Below the pieces are notes generated by a model. The model was given only the letters and a program-made list of their open reading frames with translations. It searched no databases and had not been told where the DNA came from. Positions 15,736-26,122 of a stretch of 49,780 nt of DNA are shown piece by piece. Every line of letters starts with the position of its first letter. Position 1 is the stretch's first letter. The stretch is from Gammaproteobacteria bacterium (GTDB taxonomy: Bacteria > Pseudomonadota > Gammaproteobacteria > Pseudomonadales > Balneatricaceae): NCBI GenBank assembly GCA_028598985.1, contig JAQRMV010000001.1, positions 1 through 49,780 of the forward strand. The letters are read 5' to 3'. The translations under genes were made by a program, and so were the position numbers.

Positions 15736-16835
15736 AGTCTATAGATCAGCTGTTGGGAAGTGTAGGCATTGACACGACTCAGTCTATATTATTAACCAAA
15801 GTATTCCTCTTGGTGTTTGCCGTACTGTTGTTTAATTTTATGGTACGAAGATTATTTGCCCATTTCGCAATACAGCTTAAGAAAACTGAAAACGAATGGG
15901 ATGACGCGCTGCTAGATGCAGCCAGAAAACCTTTGGCTTGGGGGGTTTGGGTTGTAGGTATGGCTTGGGTTGTGGGTATTGTTAGTCATGCTTTTGATGC
16001 CAACACCTTAACCGTTGTGGCAAGTTTACGTGACACTTTTCTTATTGTGTTGGTGTCTTGGTTTTTAGTGCGTTTAGTTAACGTGGTAGTGGCTATGTTG
16101 GCGCGCCCTGGAAAGCACCGTGATGCGTGGGATAAAACCACCGTAGAAGCTATGGGGAAACTGGTTAAGGCTGCGGTAATTATTACCGCTATTCTTGCTT
16201 TAATGCAACATTTTGGTTTCTCGATTTCGGGGGTGCTAGCGTTCGGCGGTGTAGGTGGCATTGCTATAGGTTTTGCTGCCAAAGACATGTTGTCTAATTT
16301 TTTTGGGGGCTTGATGATCTATATGGATCGGCAGTTTGCCGTGGGTGATTGGATACGCTCTCCCGATAAAGAAATTGAAGGCACTGTGGAATACATTGGC
16401 TGGCGAATTACCCGTATTCGCACCTTTGATATGCGGCCGCTCTATGTGCCCAATGCAACATTTTCGAGTATTTCTGTGGAAAATCCATCGCGTATGAAAA
16501 ACCGTCGGTTTTACGAAACTTTTGGCTTGCGCTATCAAGACCAAGATAAAGTACAGGCCATTACAGTGGCCGTTAAAAATATGCTTTTGTCACATGCTGC
16601 TATAGATACCCAGCAAACCCTTATGGTCAATGTTAATACCTTTAACGCCCACAGCGTAGATTTTTTTGTATACAGCTTCACCAAGACAACCAAGTGGACA
16701 GAGTTCCACGAAATAAAGCAGCAGCTTCTGGGTTTGATAGGCGACATTGTTGCTCAACATGGCGCAGACTTTGCTTTCCCAACACAAACTATTCAAATGA
16801 TGCCGCAGCAAACTACGGCCACTGAAGACTCATGA
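15732..16835 (+). CDS. Small-conductance mechanosensitive channel (MscS family)
   Basis: 367 aa inner-membrane channel. Hydrophobic helices at about residues 18-42, 72-92, 105-126 and 145-165 precede the pore helix GVLAFGGVGGIAIGFAAKDMLSNFFGG (in blocks: GVLAFGGVGG, IAIGFAAKDM, LSNFFGG), the Gly/Ala-rich TM3 of MscS. The beta domain (FAVGDWIRSPD, EGTVEYIGWRITRIRT) and the C-terminal alpha/beta domain follow. With one or two extra helices before the MscS core it resembles YnaI-type channels more than MscS itself. It is coupled to psrA and overlaps the next gene by four bases, so expression probably follows PsrA. Confidence 0.9.
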   Translation: MKSIDQLLGSVGIDTTQSILLTKVFLLVFAVLLFNFMVRRLFAHFAIQLKKTENEWDDALLDAARKPLAWGVWVVGMAWVVGIVSHAFDANTLTVVASLRDTFLIVLVSWFLVRLVNVVVAMLARPGKHRDAWDKTTVEAMGKLVKAAVIITAILALMQHFGFSISGVLAFGGVGGIAIGFAAKDMLSNFFGGLMIYMDRQFAVGDWIRSPDKEIEGTVEYIGWRITRIRTFDMRPLYVPNATFSSISVENPSRMKNRRFYETFGLRYQDQDKVQAITVAVKNMLLSHAAIDTQQTLMVNVNTFNAHSVDFFVYSFTKTTKWTEFHEIKQQLLGLIGDIVAQHGADFAFPTQTIQMMPQQTTATEDS

Positions 16836-17431
16836 AAAATAAGCATTACATCTTCGGCTACGGTAGTTTAATTAGTAGTTCTAGTCGCCGCATTACCGGC
16901 ATAGCTGGCGATTCTGTAGCCGTTAGGGTGAATGGGTTAGAGCGAACATGGGTGGGCTGGAAGGGCACCGATATGCGTGCCGTTGCTGCAAGGCCTGTTA
17001 CTGATGCTTGCTGTAATGGAGTATTGTTTGAGGTGCCAGAATCTGAATTATTTAAGTTTGACGAGCGTGAAACTCATTATGTTAGAACTCAGCTAGATCT
17101 ATCACAGGTAGATTATGTGCATGGCAATCAGTCACTAATAACAGCACAGTGTAATGTTTGGGTGTATTTATATGATCATCAAGGTCGGGGGCTTTCTGAT
17201 GAGCCTATTGTGCAGTCATATCTAGATGTCATCTTGTTAGGGTGCCAAGAAATCACCCCCACTTTTGCTATCGAATTTATTGAACAGACCCTTAATTGGG
17301 ATGTTTGGCATGATGACCGCGCTAAACCCGTTTACCCACGTGCTCAGTTACATGATGCAGCACATCAGTTAGATCAATTGCTCGCAAAATACGTTCCCCA
17401 TGCATTCATTCAGCGTCGGCTGGTTCAGTAA
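16832..17431 (+). CDS. Gamma-glutamylcyclotransferase-like protein
   Basis: 199 aa cytoplasmic protein with the GGCT fold signature FGYGSLISSSSR (residues 8-19, substrate-binding loop) and the expected catalytic glutamate in FDERE (residues about 76-80). Members convert gamma-glutamyl amino acids or glutathione to 5-oxoproline, though many bacterial ones are unassayed. Third gene of the psrA unit, starting in an ATGA overlap. Its last 26 bases overlap the convergent csiV gene. Confidence 0.8.
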   Translation: MKNKHYIFGYGSLISSSSRRITGIAGDSVAVRVNGLERTWVGWKGTDMRAVAARPVTDACCNGVLFEVPESELFKFDERETHYVRTQLDLSQVDYVHGNQSLITAQCNVWVYLYDHQGRGLSDEPIVQSYLDVILLGCQEITPTFAIEFIEQTLNWDVWHDDRAKPVYPRAQLHDAAHQLDQLLAKYVPHAFIQRRLVQ

Positions 17432-18173
17432 GGTCAATTAGTACAGGATCGTTTATTGCCGGTGCTTCAATAATCGGTTCTGCTGGGGTAAAAGGGATTA
17501 TTTTAACCAACAGCGCGAGCTTTGGATGGTCTAGGTAATGTAATTCGTTACTGCGCATCTTACGCCGTTGGATAAGGCTATAACGTGTTTCTATAATAGG
17601 AGCTAGGGTTTGTTCGGTGAGTAACAGTGCTTGTTTTTCCCGCAGGCTGGCCACACTAGAAAAGCGGTTTAAATGTAATTCACTATGCACATGTAAATAA
17701 CGGCCTTTGCTAAAGCCTAAGCTGCCCTCTAGTTGTTGGTGCCCAGCCCAAGCATAGCCGTCCTTAATATCTATCCAGTTTATAGCTTTATTGCCTTTAA
17801 GAATTTGACGCCAGCCTTGATGGAATAAAACAGTGTAGTCTTCATGGTCCTGTAATTTTAGGGCTTGATTATTAAGGGTGTGTTGGTCTTTGGGTAACCT
17901 TATAAACTCTACATTTTCTAAGTCGTTATAATTGTCTGTTACTGGGTTGAAGTTTGTAAGGTGTTGACCTCTATGCCATGCAGCCGATGTGGGTTGAAAA
18001 GGAAAGCTTTCAAGTTCTAAGCTACTGTCTGTACGTTTGGCAACAATAACTTCTATTTGATACCAAGTGTTCTCTTTGTTGTCAGCGGCATGTGTAACAT
18101 TACTTTGTATCGCCATTAGAGCGATAAGCAGTGATGCTAGTGCGTACACGTAGTTGGGAAGACGTAATGGCAT
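17406..18173 (-). CDS. csiV: CsiV-family periplasmic protein
   Basis: 255 aa. An N-terminal signal sequence (YVYALASLLIALMAIQSNVTHAA, cleavage expected after THAA, residue about 30) precedes WYQIEVIVAKR, the start of the CsiV domain, with FSKGRYLHVHSELH in the middle. In Vibrio cholerae CsiV binds peptidoglycan and works with LpoA to stimulate PBP1a. Location immediately after mfd matches the Pseudomonas order. It starts three bases beyond the mfd stop, so it is co-transcribed. Confidence 0.8.
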   Translation of the reverse strand: MPLRLPNYVYALASLLIALMAIQSNVTHAADNKENTWYQIEVIVAKRTDSSLELESFPFQPTSAAWHRGQHLTNFNPVTDNYNDLENVEFIRLPKDQHTLNNQALKLQDHEDYTVLFHQGWRQILKGNKAINWIDIKDGYAWAGHQQLEGSLGFSKGRYLHVHSELHLNRFSSVASLREKQALLLTEQTLAPIIETRYSLIQRRKMRSNELHYLDHPKLALLVKIIPFTPAEPIIEAPAINDPVLIDLTEPADAE

Positions 18174-18175
18174 TT

Positions 18176-21100
18176 TTAGCTCAATTGTTTAATTAAGTCT
18201 TCCACCCGTTGGAAGCGCGTTTCAGTTTTTTCCATAGATAAAGTAAAACGTAAATTGGTACCGCCTTCAAGCTTGAATTGATGTGGCTGAGTTTGTACCA
18301 GCCTTATTAGCACCATGGGGTCAATTTGTGTATTTTTACTAAACTCCATATGCCCACTGCCTGCAGAAGCTTCGATCCGAGTAACACCAATAGCTTGGGC
18401 TTTTAACTTTAAACGATTTTGTCGGAAAAGATTTTTTATTTGATCGGGCAACAAACCAAAACGGTCAATCATTTCTACTTGTAATTCTTTTAATGCCGCA
18501 TCGTGTTCTGCATTGGCAATACGTTGATACATCACCAAACGATTGTGGACGTCTGGAAGGTAGTTTTCTGGAATTAAAGCAGGTAAGTGTAAATTCACCT
18601 CGGTGCCACGGGACAGGGGTTGGTCTAGGTTGGGTGTTTCGCCTTTTTTCATAGCATCAACGGTTTGGTTAAGCATTTCCATGTATAGGCTAAAACCGAT
18701 ACCCTGCATTTGCCCGCTTTGTTCTTCACCCAATAATTCCCCCGCACCACGGATCTCTAAGTCATGACTAGCAAGGCTAAAACCAGCGCCCAACTCTGCA
18801 GTTGCTTCAATAGCCTCAAGGCGTTTGTTGGCATCTTTACTCAATAGTTTGGGGTGCGGGGTCATTAAATAAGCGTAAGCTTGGTGATGGGACCGTCCCA
18901 CACGGCCGCGTAATTGGTGTAATTGAGCTAAACCAAACTTGTCAGCACGTTCTATGATAATGGTGTTAGCCGTGGGGATGTCGATGCCCGTTTCTATGAT
19001 GGTAGAGCACACCAATAAGTTTGAGCGTTTGTGATAAAAGTCTCCCATCACTTGTTCCAGCTGGCGTTCGCGCATTTGACCGTGGGCCACGTCTACACGG
19101 GCTTCAGGCACCATTTCCCTAAGTCTTTGGGCACTTGCTTCTATGGTCTTTACTTCATTGTGTAGGTAGTAAACTTGGCCTCCACGTAACAGCTCTCGCA
19201 ATATGGCTTCCTTGATTATTTTTGTATCATCTTGGCGCACAAAGGTTTTTATGGATATGCGCTTCGCCGGTGGAGTGGCAATAATTGACAAGTCGCGCAT
19301 ACCTGCCATGGACATGTTTAACGTTCTAGGGATAGGCGTAGCAGTAAGGGTTAGGATATCTACTTCAGAGCGAAGTTTTTTGAAAGACTCTTTTTGCTGC
19401 ACACCAAAGCGGTGTTCTTCGTCGATAATAAGCAACCCCAAGCGCTTGAATTTTAGCTTACCCTGCAATATTTTGTGAGTACCCACTAGGATATCTAATT
19501 TGCCATCTTCAGCCTGTGCCATGGTGGTGTTTTGTTGGGCTGTGGTTTGAAAACGTGACATGACAGAAACATTCACTGGCCAGTTGGCAAAACGATCCCG
19601 TAGGGTTTCGTAGTGTTGTTGGGCTAGCAGAGTGGTTGGCACTAGAAGGGCAACCTGGCGGCCACCATTAACAGCCATAAAGGCTGCACGCATAGCAACC
19701 TCGGTCTTGCCAAAACCTACATCGCCACATACTAATCGGTCCATGGGTTGGTCTGCCATCATGTCTTGCAAAACCATTTTTATGGCTTGTTCCTGGTCTG
19801 GAGTTTCTTCAAACGGGAAGGAATCACAAAAAGCTTGATAGCTGTCATCTGGCCTAGGGAAGGCATAGCCGTCGCGGGCTTCACGCAAGGCATAGATATG
19901 CAGCAATTCGGCAGCGGTGTCTTTGATTTTTTCTGCCGCTTTGCGTTTGGCTTTGCTCCATGCTTCACCACCGAGCTTATGTAATGGGGCATTTTCACCA
20001 CCAGAATAACGTGACAAAAGTTCTATACCTGATACCGGTACATAAAGCGTGGCTTCGTTGGCGTAAAGTAATACTAAAAATTCGGCATCTTGGCCATCTA
20101 TGCTTAGGCTTTGTAAACCGTTGTAACGCCCTACGCCATGGTCTTGGTGAACCACTGCATTGCCAATGCTTAATTCTGCTAAATCATGAATGGCGGTGTT
20201 GGGGTTGTCGGTGGCTTTGTCTCTACGGCGACGTTGGAGTACTTTTTGGCCGAATAGCTGGGCTTCACTTACTATAATTAAATGTTGTTCAGGTAGATTT
20301 AAGCCTTGTTCTAAGGGTGCAATACAAATAGCAAAGTGAGGTTTTTTGGTAACAAACTCTGGCCAGTTTTCAACTTCTTCGGGTGCTTCAGTTAGCCCTT
20401 TAAATAGATCCAATAAGGCTTCCTTTCTACCCGCTGATTCAGCGCAGATCAGCACCCTTTGCTGAGGAATTTGTAACACGGTGTCTAAAGCTGTAAGGGG
20501 TTTAGACAATTGGCTGTTAATAGCAACCTGTGGGCTTTGGGCGCCACCTAAATTGTATAAACCTTTGTTAGCTTTAGGTTCAACCAAAGCGCCATTTTGC
20601 AAATCGATAATAGGAAATTTTTTAAGGCCGCTAAGCATTTCATCGGTAAACAAGAACAGCTGCTTAGGCTCTAATAAAGGCCGTTCAATATCGTGTCCGT
20701 AGTCTTCGTAGCGAGAGTCAATATCACACCAAAAATGAGAGGCTTGAGACTCTATGTTGCCATGCTTTACCACCAATGCAGAGTCTGGTAAGTAGTCTAA
20801 AAGGGTAGACATGGTGTTGAAAAAAAGAGGAATATAATATTCTATGCCAGCCGGCGCAAAACCTTGGCTCACGTCTTGATACACAGGGCAGGCTTTAGGG
20901 TCTAAATCAAATTGGCTAGTGAAACTTTGCCTGAAATGGCTAATGGCGGCATCAGTTAGCGGGAATTCTCTAGCAGGTAATAAATTGAACTCAGTAATCA
21001 AGGCTGTGGTGCGCTGGCTGTCGGCATCAAAATAACGCAGGCTTTCAATTTCATCATCAAATAGTTCAATGCGTAAAGGGGCGTGGCTGCCCATGGGGTA

Positions 21101-21700
21101 AAGGTCAATTAGGCCGCCCCGCAAGGCATATTCACCGGCTTGGGATACTGTTTCTGTAAGTAAATAACCCGCCTGATCTAAGCGTTGGCGAAATTGGGTT
21201 TGGGGTAAATTTTGCCCTGTGGTTAGGGTAAAGCTATTGCCTGCCAAATAATTCACAGGTGCCAAGCGGTGAAGTAACGTGGCTACGGGCACAATCACCA
21301 CACCTTGATGAAGGTGGGTGATTTGGTTGAGTGTGCTAATACGCTCTGAAATGATATCTGGGTGTGCGGAAAAGCTGTCGTAAGGAAGAATTTCCCAATC
21401 CGGTAACATTAAACAGTCAAGTTCAGTGTTGGTGAGGAAGAAATCAAGCTCGGCGTTGAGTTTAAGCGCAGCGTCTGTGTCTGCCACAACCACTAAAACG
21501 GGCCCTTGGTGTTGTATGGCTGCCTCGGTAATGGCTAAAGCAGAAGCTGCACCGTGGGTTTGGCCCCAACTGACTTTGTGACCGATTTTAGAAGGCAAAA
21601 AAGAAGGGTCTAATAACACGAGCAGAGGGTTCCTGAGATGCTGATAACAATCAAGTATATAGTAGAGCGCTATTGTAGTGGGTTCTTGCATGGGTTGCAC
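18176..21700 (-). CDS. mfd: Transcription-repair coupling factor
   Basis: 1174 aa, close to the usual ~1150. Mfd displaces RNA polymerase stalled at lesions and recruits UvrA. Order of parts: UvrB-like N-terminal modules (LPDWEILPYDSFSAHPDIISER-type block, in which LPDWEILPYD is clear), RNA-polymerase interaction domain (IGNAVVHQDHGVGRYNGLQ), helicase with Walker A GDVGFGKTEVA and DEEHRFG box, TRG-type motif region (STIIETGIDIPTANT, QLRGRVGRS) and a C-terminal autoinhibitory domain. The start at 21700 (MQPMQEPTT) gives a slightly long N-terminus; a later start is possible. Divergent from gap. Confidence 0.96.
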   Translation of the reverse strand: MQPMQEPTTIALYYILDCYQHLRNPLLVLLDPSFLPSKIGHKVSWGQTHGAASALAITEAAIQHQGPVLVVVADTDAALKLNAELDFFLTNTELDCLMLPDWEILPYDSFSAHPDIISERISTLNQITHLHQGVVIVPVATLLHRLAPVNYLAGNSFTLTTGQNLPQTQFRQRLDQAGYLLTETVSQAGEYALRGGLIDLYPMGSHAPLRIELFDDEIESLRYFDADSQRTTALITEFNLLPAREFPLTDAAISHFRQSFTSQFDLDPKACPVYQDVSQGFAPAGIEYYIPLFFNTMSTLLDYLPDSALVVKHGNIESQASHFWCDIDSRYEDYGHDIERPLLEPKQLFLFTDEMLSGLKKFPIIDLQNGALVEPKANKGLYNLGGAQSPQVAINSQLSKPLTALDTVLQIPQQRVLICAESAGRKEALLDLFKGLTEAPEEVENWPEFVTKKPHFAICIAPLEQGLNLPEQHLIIVSEAQLFGQKVLQRRRRDKATDNPNTAIHDLAELSIGNAVVHQDHGVGRYNGLQSLSIDGQDAEFLVLLYANEATLYVPVSGIELLSRYSGGENAPLHKLGGEAWSKAKRKAAEKIKDTAAELLHIYALREARDGYAFPRPDDSYQAFCDSFPFEETPDQEQAIKMVLQDMMADQPMDRLVCGDVGFGKTEVAMRAAFMAVNGGRQVALLVPTTLLAQQHYETLRDRFANWPVNVSVMSRFQTTAQQNTTMAQAEDGKLDILVGTHKILQGKLKFKRLGLLIIDEEHRFGVQQKESFKKLRSEVDILTLTATPIPRTLNMSMAGMRDLSIIATPPAKRISIKTFVRQDDTKIIKEAILRELLRGGQVYYLHNEVKTIEASAQRLREMVPEARVDVAHGQMRERQLEQVMGDFYHKRSNLLVCSTIIETGIDIPTANTIIIERADKFGLAQLHQLRGRVGRSHHQAYAYLMTPHPKLLSKDANKRLEAIEATAELGAGFSLASHDLEIRGAGELLGEEQSGQMQGIGFSLYMEMLNQTVDAMKKGETPNLDQPLSRGTEVNLHLPALIPENYLPDVHNRLVMYQRIANAEHDAALKELQVEMIDRFGLLPDQIKNLFRQNRLKLKAQAIGVTRIEASAGSGHMEFSKNTQIDPMVLIRLVQTQPHQFKLEGGTNLRFTLSMEKTETRFQRVEDLIKQLS

Positions 21701-21787
21701 GGGTTGGCGTGGTTTAGTTGAATGCTTTTTTGATAATTGGTCTGTGCAAATTTACCGCAATTATGTTGGTTATGGTGCAAACTAAGT

Positions 21788-21816
21788 TTGCCAAATTTGA
21801 CGATTTCCACGATAAT
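21788..21816 (+). promoter_or_regulatory. Predicted sigma-70 promoter for gap
   Basis: TTGCCA (21788-21793) and GATAAT (21811-21816) are separated by exactly 17 bases, placing a transcription start about 65 bases before the GTG start of gap. Prediction by motif only. Confidence 0.5.
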
Positions 21817-21889
21817 ACGAGCTCTTAAAAAGGTTAAACACCTGAACCGCAACCAAGCCGTTTTTATACGGTGAACAAAGGGACTCACT

Positions 21890-23326
21890 GTGAGCCAAGA
21901 ACAAGTGTTTTTAGACTGGAAAGAACGTGAAGCGTTAGCCGAAGCCATGATCCCCATGATTGGCAAAATCTACCGCGAAAATAACGTAGAAGTATCCGTA
22001 TATGGGCGCTCCGTTGTAAATCGTTCTGTGATTAGTATTCTTAAATCTCACCGTGCGGTACGCATGTTGGAACACACCAAGCTTTCTGTACATGAAACCT
22101 TTCCTGTTATTGAAGTGCTGCAAGGCTTAGAGCTTTCTAATGTACATGTAGATATTGGTAAATTAGCTACGGGCTTCCGTGATAACGGCGCTGGCCAGAG
22201 CTTACAGGATTATGTTGCAGCAGCCTTAGTGGGCGCGCTCAACAAGGGCAGTGCTAAAACTCAAGCTGACGTTGTGCTTTATGGTTTTGGTCGTATTGGC
22301 CGCTTGTTAGCCCGTTTGTTGATTGAAAAAACAGGGGGCGGCCAAAGCTTACGTTTACGTGCCATTGTTGTACGTAAAGGTGGAGACAATGACCTTGCCA
22401 AACGTGCCAGTTTATTACGTCGTGATTCAGTGCATGGCACGTTTCAAGGAACGATTACTGTAGATGAAGAGCAAAATGCTTTGATTGCTAACGGTAACGT
22501 CATTAAGGTGATTTACGCCAGTTCACCGGATTCAATCGATTACACCGATTATGGTATTAGTAATGCTGTAGTTATTGATAATACAGGTAAGTGGCGTGAC
22601 GAAGATGGTTTGTCGCTGCATTTGCGGGCCAACGGTGTGTCAAAAGTGATGTTAACTGCACCGGGTAAGGGCATTAAAAATATTGTGATGGGTGTTAACC
22701 AGCAAGACATTCAAGGCACCGATCATATTTTGTCAGCCGCTTCTTGTACTACTAACGCCATTACACCAATTTTGAAGGCTTTGAACGATAAGTACGGTGT
22801 AGAGAATGGGCACGTAGAAACAGTGCATGCTTACACTAATGATCAAAACTTGATCGATAACTACCATAAAGGTGATCGTCGTGGTCGTGCCGCTGGTTTA
22901 AATATGGTGCTTACTGAAACCGGTGCTGCTAAAGCAGTATCTAAGGCTCTACCTGAGTTAGAAGGTAAGTTGACTGGTAATTCCATTCGTGTGCCTACGC
23001 CTAACGTATCTATGGCCATTCTTAATCTAAATCTCGAAACTGAGGTTGAGCGTGACGAATTAAATGATTATTTGCGTCACATGGCGTTGCATTCTGATCT
23101 ACAAAAACAAATCGACTATACAGATTCTCCTGAAGCTGTATCGAGTGATTTTGTGGGTTCTCGCGCGGCGGGTGTTGTGGATGGCTTGGCTACCATTGCC
23201 ACGGGTAAGAAGAACTGTGTGGTGTACGTTTGGTATGATAATGAATTTGGTTATTCTTGTCAGGTGATTCGTATGCTTCAGCACGTTACTAAGACCGCAC
23301 TGCCAGCTTATCCGATAGAAGACTGA
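21890..23326 (+). CDS. gap: Glyceraldehyde-3-phosphate dehydrogenase, long form
   Basis: 478 aa with GTG start; AAAGGGA lies upstream at suitable distance. The NAD-binding motif GFGRIGR is at residues 132-138 and the active-site SAASCTTNA places the catalytic cysteine at 286. WYDNEFGYS closes the fold. About 125 extra residues precede the classic ~335-aa enzyme, as in the second GAPDH of pseudomonads and marine gammaproteobacteria. The role of that extension is not established. Substrate chemistry is glyceraldehyde-3-phosphate oxidation/phosphorylation; direction (glycolytic or gluconeogenic) cannot be told. Followed by an intrinsic terminator. Confidence 0.93.
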   Translation: MSQEQVFLDWKEREALAEAMIPMIGKIYRENNVEVSVYGRSVVNRSVISILKSHRAVRMLEHTKLSVHETFPVIEVLQGLELSNVHVDIGKLATGFRDNGAGQSLQDYVAAALVGALNKGSAKTQADVVLYGFGRIGRLLARLLIEKTGGGQSLRLRAIVVRKGGDNDLAKRASLLRRDSVHGTFQGTITVDEEQNALIANGNVIKVIYASSPDSIDYTDYGISNAVVIDNTGKWRDEDGLSLHLRANGVSKVMLTAPGKGIKNIVMGVNQQDIQGTDHILSAASCTTNAITPILKALNDKYGVENGHVETVHAYTNDQNLIDNYHKGDRRGRAAGLNMVLTETGAAKAVSKALPELEGKLTGNSIRVPTPNVSMAILNLNLETEVERDELNDYLRHMALHSDLQKQIDYTDSPEAVSSDFVGSRAAGVVDGLATIATGKKNCVVYVWYDNEFGYSCQVIRMLQHVTKTALPAYPIED

Positions 23327-23411
23327 GGATAATAAAGAGCGTTGCTCGAGATGACTCGGAGCTACGCTCTAAATGACTAGAAGTTACGGTCTTTATGTAA
23401 AGCATATGAGC

Positions 23412-23437
23412 AAAAGGTTACCTAGGGTGGCCTTTTT
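23412..23437 (+). terminator. Rho-independent terminator after gap
   Basis: AAAAGGTTACC (23412-23422) pairs with GGTGGCCTTTT (23426-23436) over 11 positions including two G-T wobbles, with a three-base loop and a T-run. It separates gap from the nqr operon. Confidence 0.85.
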
Positions 23438-23570
23438 CGTTTTAAGGCTGGAAAAATTGCGTAAATTTTCGTACAATAAGCCGGCTTTTTTTATGGGTTT
23501 TAGTTTCGTACGGCATCTGCTTTACGGTAATGACTAAAACCAACCAATAACTCTCAATTGGGTACGACTT

Positions 23571-24914
23571 ATGATCAAGATCAGACGCGGTCTGGATCTG
23601 CCATTGTCTGGCGCACCGCAGCAAAGCATCGAAGATGCAGCAGCGGTGAGCCAAGTGGCTGTGATCGGTGCTGACTATGTAGGCATGAAGCCTACCATGG
23701 CAGTTAGAGTAGGTGATCGAGTAAAACTCGGTCAAGTGTTGTTTTCTGATAAGAAAGCTGCTGGTGTACACTTTACAGCGCCAGGCGCTGGTGTGGTAAG
23801 TGCAATTAACCGTGGCGCACAACGCGTGTTGCAATCCGTTGTAATCGACATCGACGGCGACGCCGCTGTTGAATTTGCAACGTGTGCTGCCGATGATATG
23901 GCCAGCCTGACAACTGAACAAGTGGCGCAAAATCTACAAGCTTCTGGCTTGTGGTCTGCGTTTCGCACTCGTCCATTTAGTAAGGTTCCAGCCATTGATA
24001 GTAAACCTCGCTCTATCTTTGTTACTGCCATCGACACTCATCCTCTAGCTGCAGACCCTGCACCTATTATCGCAGACGCGCAGGACGCATTTGCACAAGG
24101 GTTGCAACTGTTAACTAAGCTGACTGACGGCCAAGTGTTTGTTTGTGCAGCGGCTAATACACAAGTGCCACAAGTTGCGGGTACTCAAGTTGAGCGCTTT
24201 GAAGGTGTGCATCCTGCGGGCTTAGCTTCTACACATATCCACATGTTGGATCCAGTGAGTGCCACTAAAACAGTTTGGACTGTCGGCTACCAAGATGTCA
24301 TTGCTTTTGCACAGCTATTCATTACCGGTAAACTGCCTACGGAGCGTGTTATTGCGCTAGCTGGACCTATGGTCACTAAGCCCCGTTTATTACGGACTCG
24401 TTTAGGCGCATCAACGGTACAGCTAACTGCGGGTGAAACGCAGCAGGGTGAAGGCGATAATCGCGTGATCTCTGGTTCTGTGTTTGGCGGCAGCACTGCT
24501 ACTGGCGCAACGGCTTTTTTAGGCCGTTACAATAATCAAATCACCGTACTTGAAGAAGGTGATAAGCGTGAATTTATGGGCTGGGCGACTGCAGGCAGCA
24601 ACAAGCATTCGTTATTAAACATCTATAGCTCAGCGTTGAACCGCGTTAAAAAAATGGCTTTAACGACTACCACCAACGGCTCTCAGCGTGCCATGGTGCC
24701 TGTAGGCGCATTTGAAAGCTTGATGCCTTTGGATATTCTGCCTACGCAGCTACTTCGTAGCTTAGTGGTGGGTGACATCGTTAATGCTCAGGAACTAGGT
24801 TGCTTGGAGCTTGAAGAAGCAGACTTAGCTTTAATGACCTATGCCTGTGCTGGCAAATACGAGTACGGCGTTATTTTGCGCGATGTGTTAACTCGTATAG
24901 AGAAGGAGTGCTAA
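23571..24914 (+). CDS. nqrA: Na+-translocating NADH:quinone reductase subunit A
   Basis: 447 aa, normal length. NqrA is the cytoplasmic subunit involved in ubiquinone binding in the six-subunit sodium pump. Begins [18 protein letters not shown], the conserved NqrA start, with the barrel-sandwich segment [15 protein letters not shown] and the C-terminal [20 protein letters not shown]. First gene of nqrABCDEF-apbE-nqrM. Confidence 0.96.
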   Translation: MIKIRRGLDLPLSGAPQQSIEDAAAVSQVAVIGADYVGMKPTMAVRVGDRVKLGQVLFSDKKAAGVHFTAPGAGVVSAINRGAQRVLQSVVIDIDGDAAVEFATCAADDMASLTTEQVAQNLQASGLWSAFRTRPFSKVPAIDSKPRSIFVTAIDTHPLAADPAPIIADAQDAFAQGLQLLTKLTDGQVFVCAAANTQVPQVAGTQVERFEGVHPAGLASTHIHMLDPVSATKTVWTVGYQDVIAFAQLFITGKLPTERVIALAGPMVTKPRLLRTRLGASTVQLTAGETQQGEGDNRVISGSVFGGSTATGATAFLGRYNNQITVLEEGDKREFMGWATAGSNKHSLLNIYSSALNRVKKMALTTTTNGSQRAMVPVGAFESLMPLDILPTQLLRSLVVGDIVNAQELGCLELEEADLALMTYACAGKYEYGVILRDVLTRIEKEC

Positions 24915-24916
24915 GC

Positions 24917-26122
24917 ATGAGCTTACGTAGCATTTTAGATTCCCTGGAGCCCCACTTCCATAAAGGTGGCAAGTACGAAAAGTTTTATGCTTTATATGAA
25001 GCCGCTGACACTATTTTTTACACCCCAGGTTATGTCACTAAGACTGGCGCCCACGTACGTGACGGCATTGACCTTAAGCGCATGATGATTACCGTTTGGT
25101 TGTGTACTTTCCCTGCTGTTTTCTTTGGTATGTATAACTTGGGTTTTCAAGCTAATGCTGCCATGGATGTGATGGGTGTTGCCCAGCCTGAAGGCTGGCG
25201 TGGTGGTGTTGTTGCTGCCATTGCTGGATTTGACTCCGCAAGTGTATGGGACAATATCATACTCGGCGCTGCTTACTGGCTACCTGTCTACTTAGTTGTA
25301 TTTGTTGTAGGTGGTTTTTGGGAAGTGTTGTTTGCCGCGGTACGTGGCCACGAAGTTAACGAGGGTTTCTTTGTGACTTCAGTGTTATTTGCTTTGATCC
25401 TGCCACCCGATATTCCTCTTTGGCAAGCGGCCCTAGGCATTAGCTTTGGTGTGGTTGTTGGCAAGGAAGTATTTGGCGGTACCGGCATGAATTTCTTGAA
25501 CCCAGCACTCACAGGCCGTGCGTTCTTGTTCTTTGCTTACCCTGCGCAAATGTCAGGCGATGCCATTTGGACAGCTGTAGATGGTTTTTCTGGTGCAACG
25601 GCCCTTGGCCTAGCCAATCTAGGTGGCCTAGAAGCCCTTGCCGATGCTGGCATTACTTGGATGGATGCCTTTGTTGGTACCTTGCAAGGTTCCGTAGGCG
25701 AAGTGTCGACCTTGGCTATTTTTGCAGGTGGTGCGGTACTCCTATGGACCCGTATTGCCGCATGGCGCATTGTGGCTGGTGTAATGGTGGGTATGGTGGC
25801 AATGAGCTTGTTGCTTAACGCCATTGGCTCCGACACTAACCCATTGTTTGCTTTGCCTTTCTACTGGCACTTGGTGTTGGGTGGTTTTGCTTTTGGTATG
25901 ATATTTATGGCCACAGACCCCGTGTCTGCGTCCATGACCAATACTGGCAAATGGTATTTTGGTGCTCTTATCGGCATCATGGTGGTGTTAATTCGTGTGC
26001 TTAACCCAGCTTTCCCAGAAGGTATGATGCTAGCCATCTTGTTTGCTAACTTGTTTGCCCCTTTAATTGACTATTATGTCACCGAAGCCAACATTAAGCG
26101 GAGGATCGCACGTAATGTCTAA
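24917..26122 (+). CDS. nqrB: Na+-translocating NADH:quinone reductase subunit B
   Basis: 401 aa from the ATG at 24917, preceded by AAGGAG at 24903-24908; a GTG at 24908 in frame would overlap that site. Integral membrane subunit with about ten helices, carrying riboflavin and a covalently bound FMN. The flavinylation site SGATALG, with Thr as acceptor, lies in the middle ([16 protein letters not shown] region). Its start is two bases after the nqrA stop. Confidence 0.96.
   Translation: MSLRSILDSLEPHFHKGGKYEKFYALYEAADTIFYTPGYVTKTGAHVRDGIDLKRMMITVWLCTFPAVFFGMYNLGFQANAAMDVMGVAQPEGWRGGVVAAIAGFDSASVWDNIILGAAYWLPVYLVVFVVGGFWEVLFAAVRGHEVNEGFFVTSVLFALILPPDIPLWQAALGISFGVVVGKEVFGGTGMNFLNPALTGRAFLFFAYPAQMSGDAIWTAVDGFSGATALGLANLGGLEALADAGITWMDAFVGTLQGSVGEVSTLAIFAGGAVLLWTRIAAWRIVAGVMVGMVAMSLLLNAIGSDTNPLFALPFYWHLVLGGFAFGMIFMATDPVSASMTNTGKWYFGALIGIMVVLIRVLNPAFPEGMMLAILFANLFAPLIDYYVTEANIKRRIARNV

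Noticed and set aside
23449-23477. Sigma-70 promoter for nqrA (TACAAT at 23472)
   Set aside because: The -10 is fair but no acceptable -35 lies at 16-18 bases, so I do not list it.
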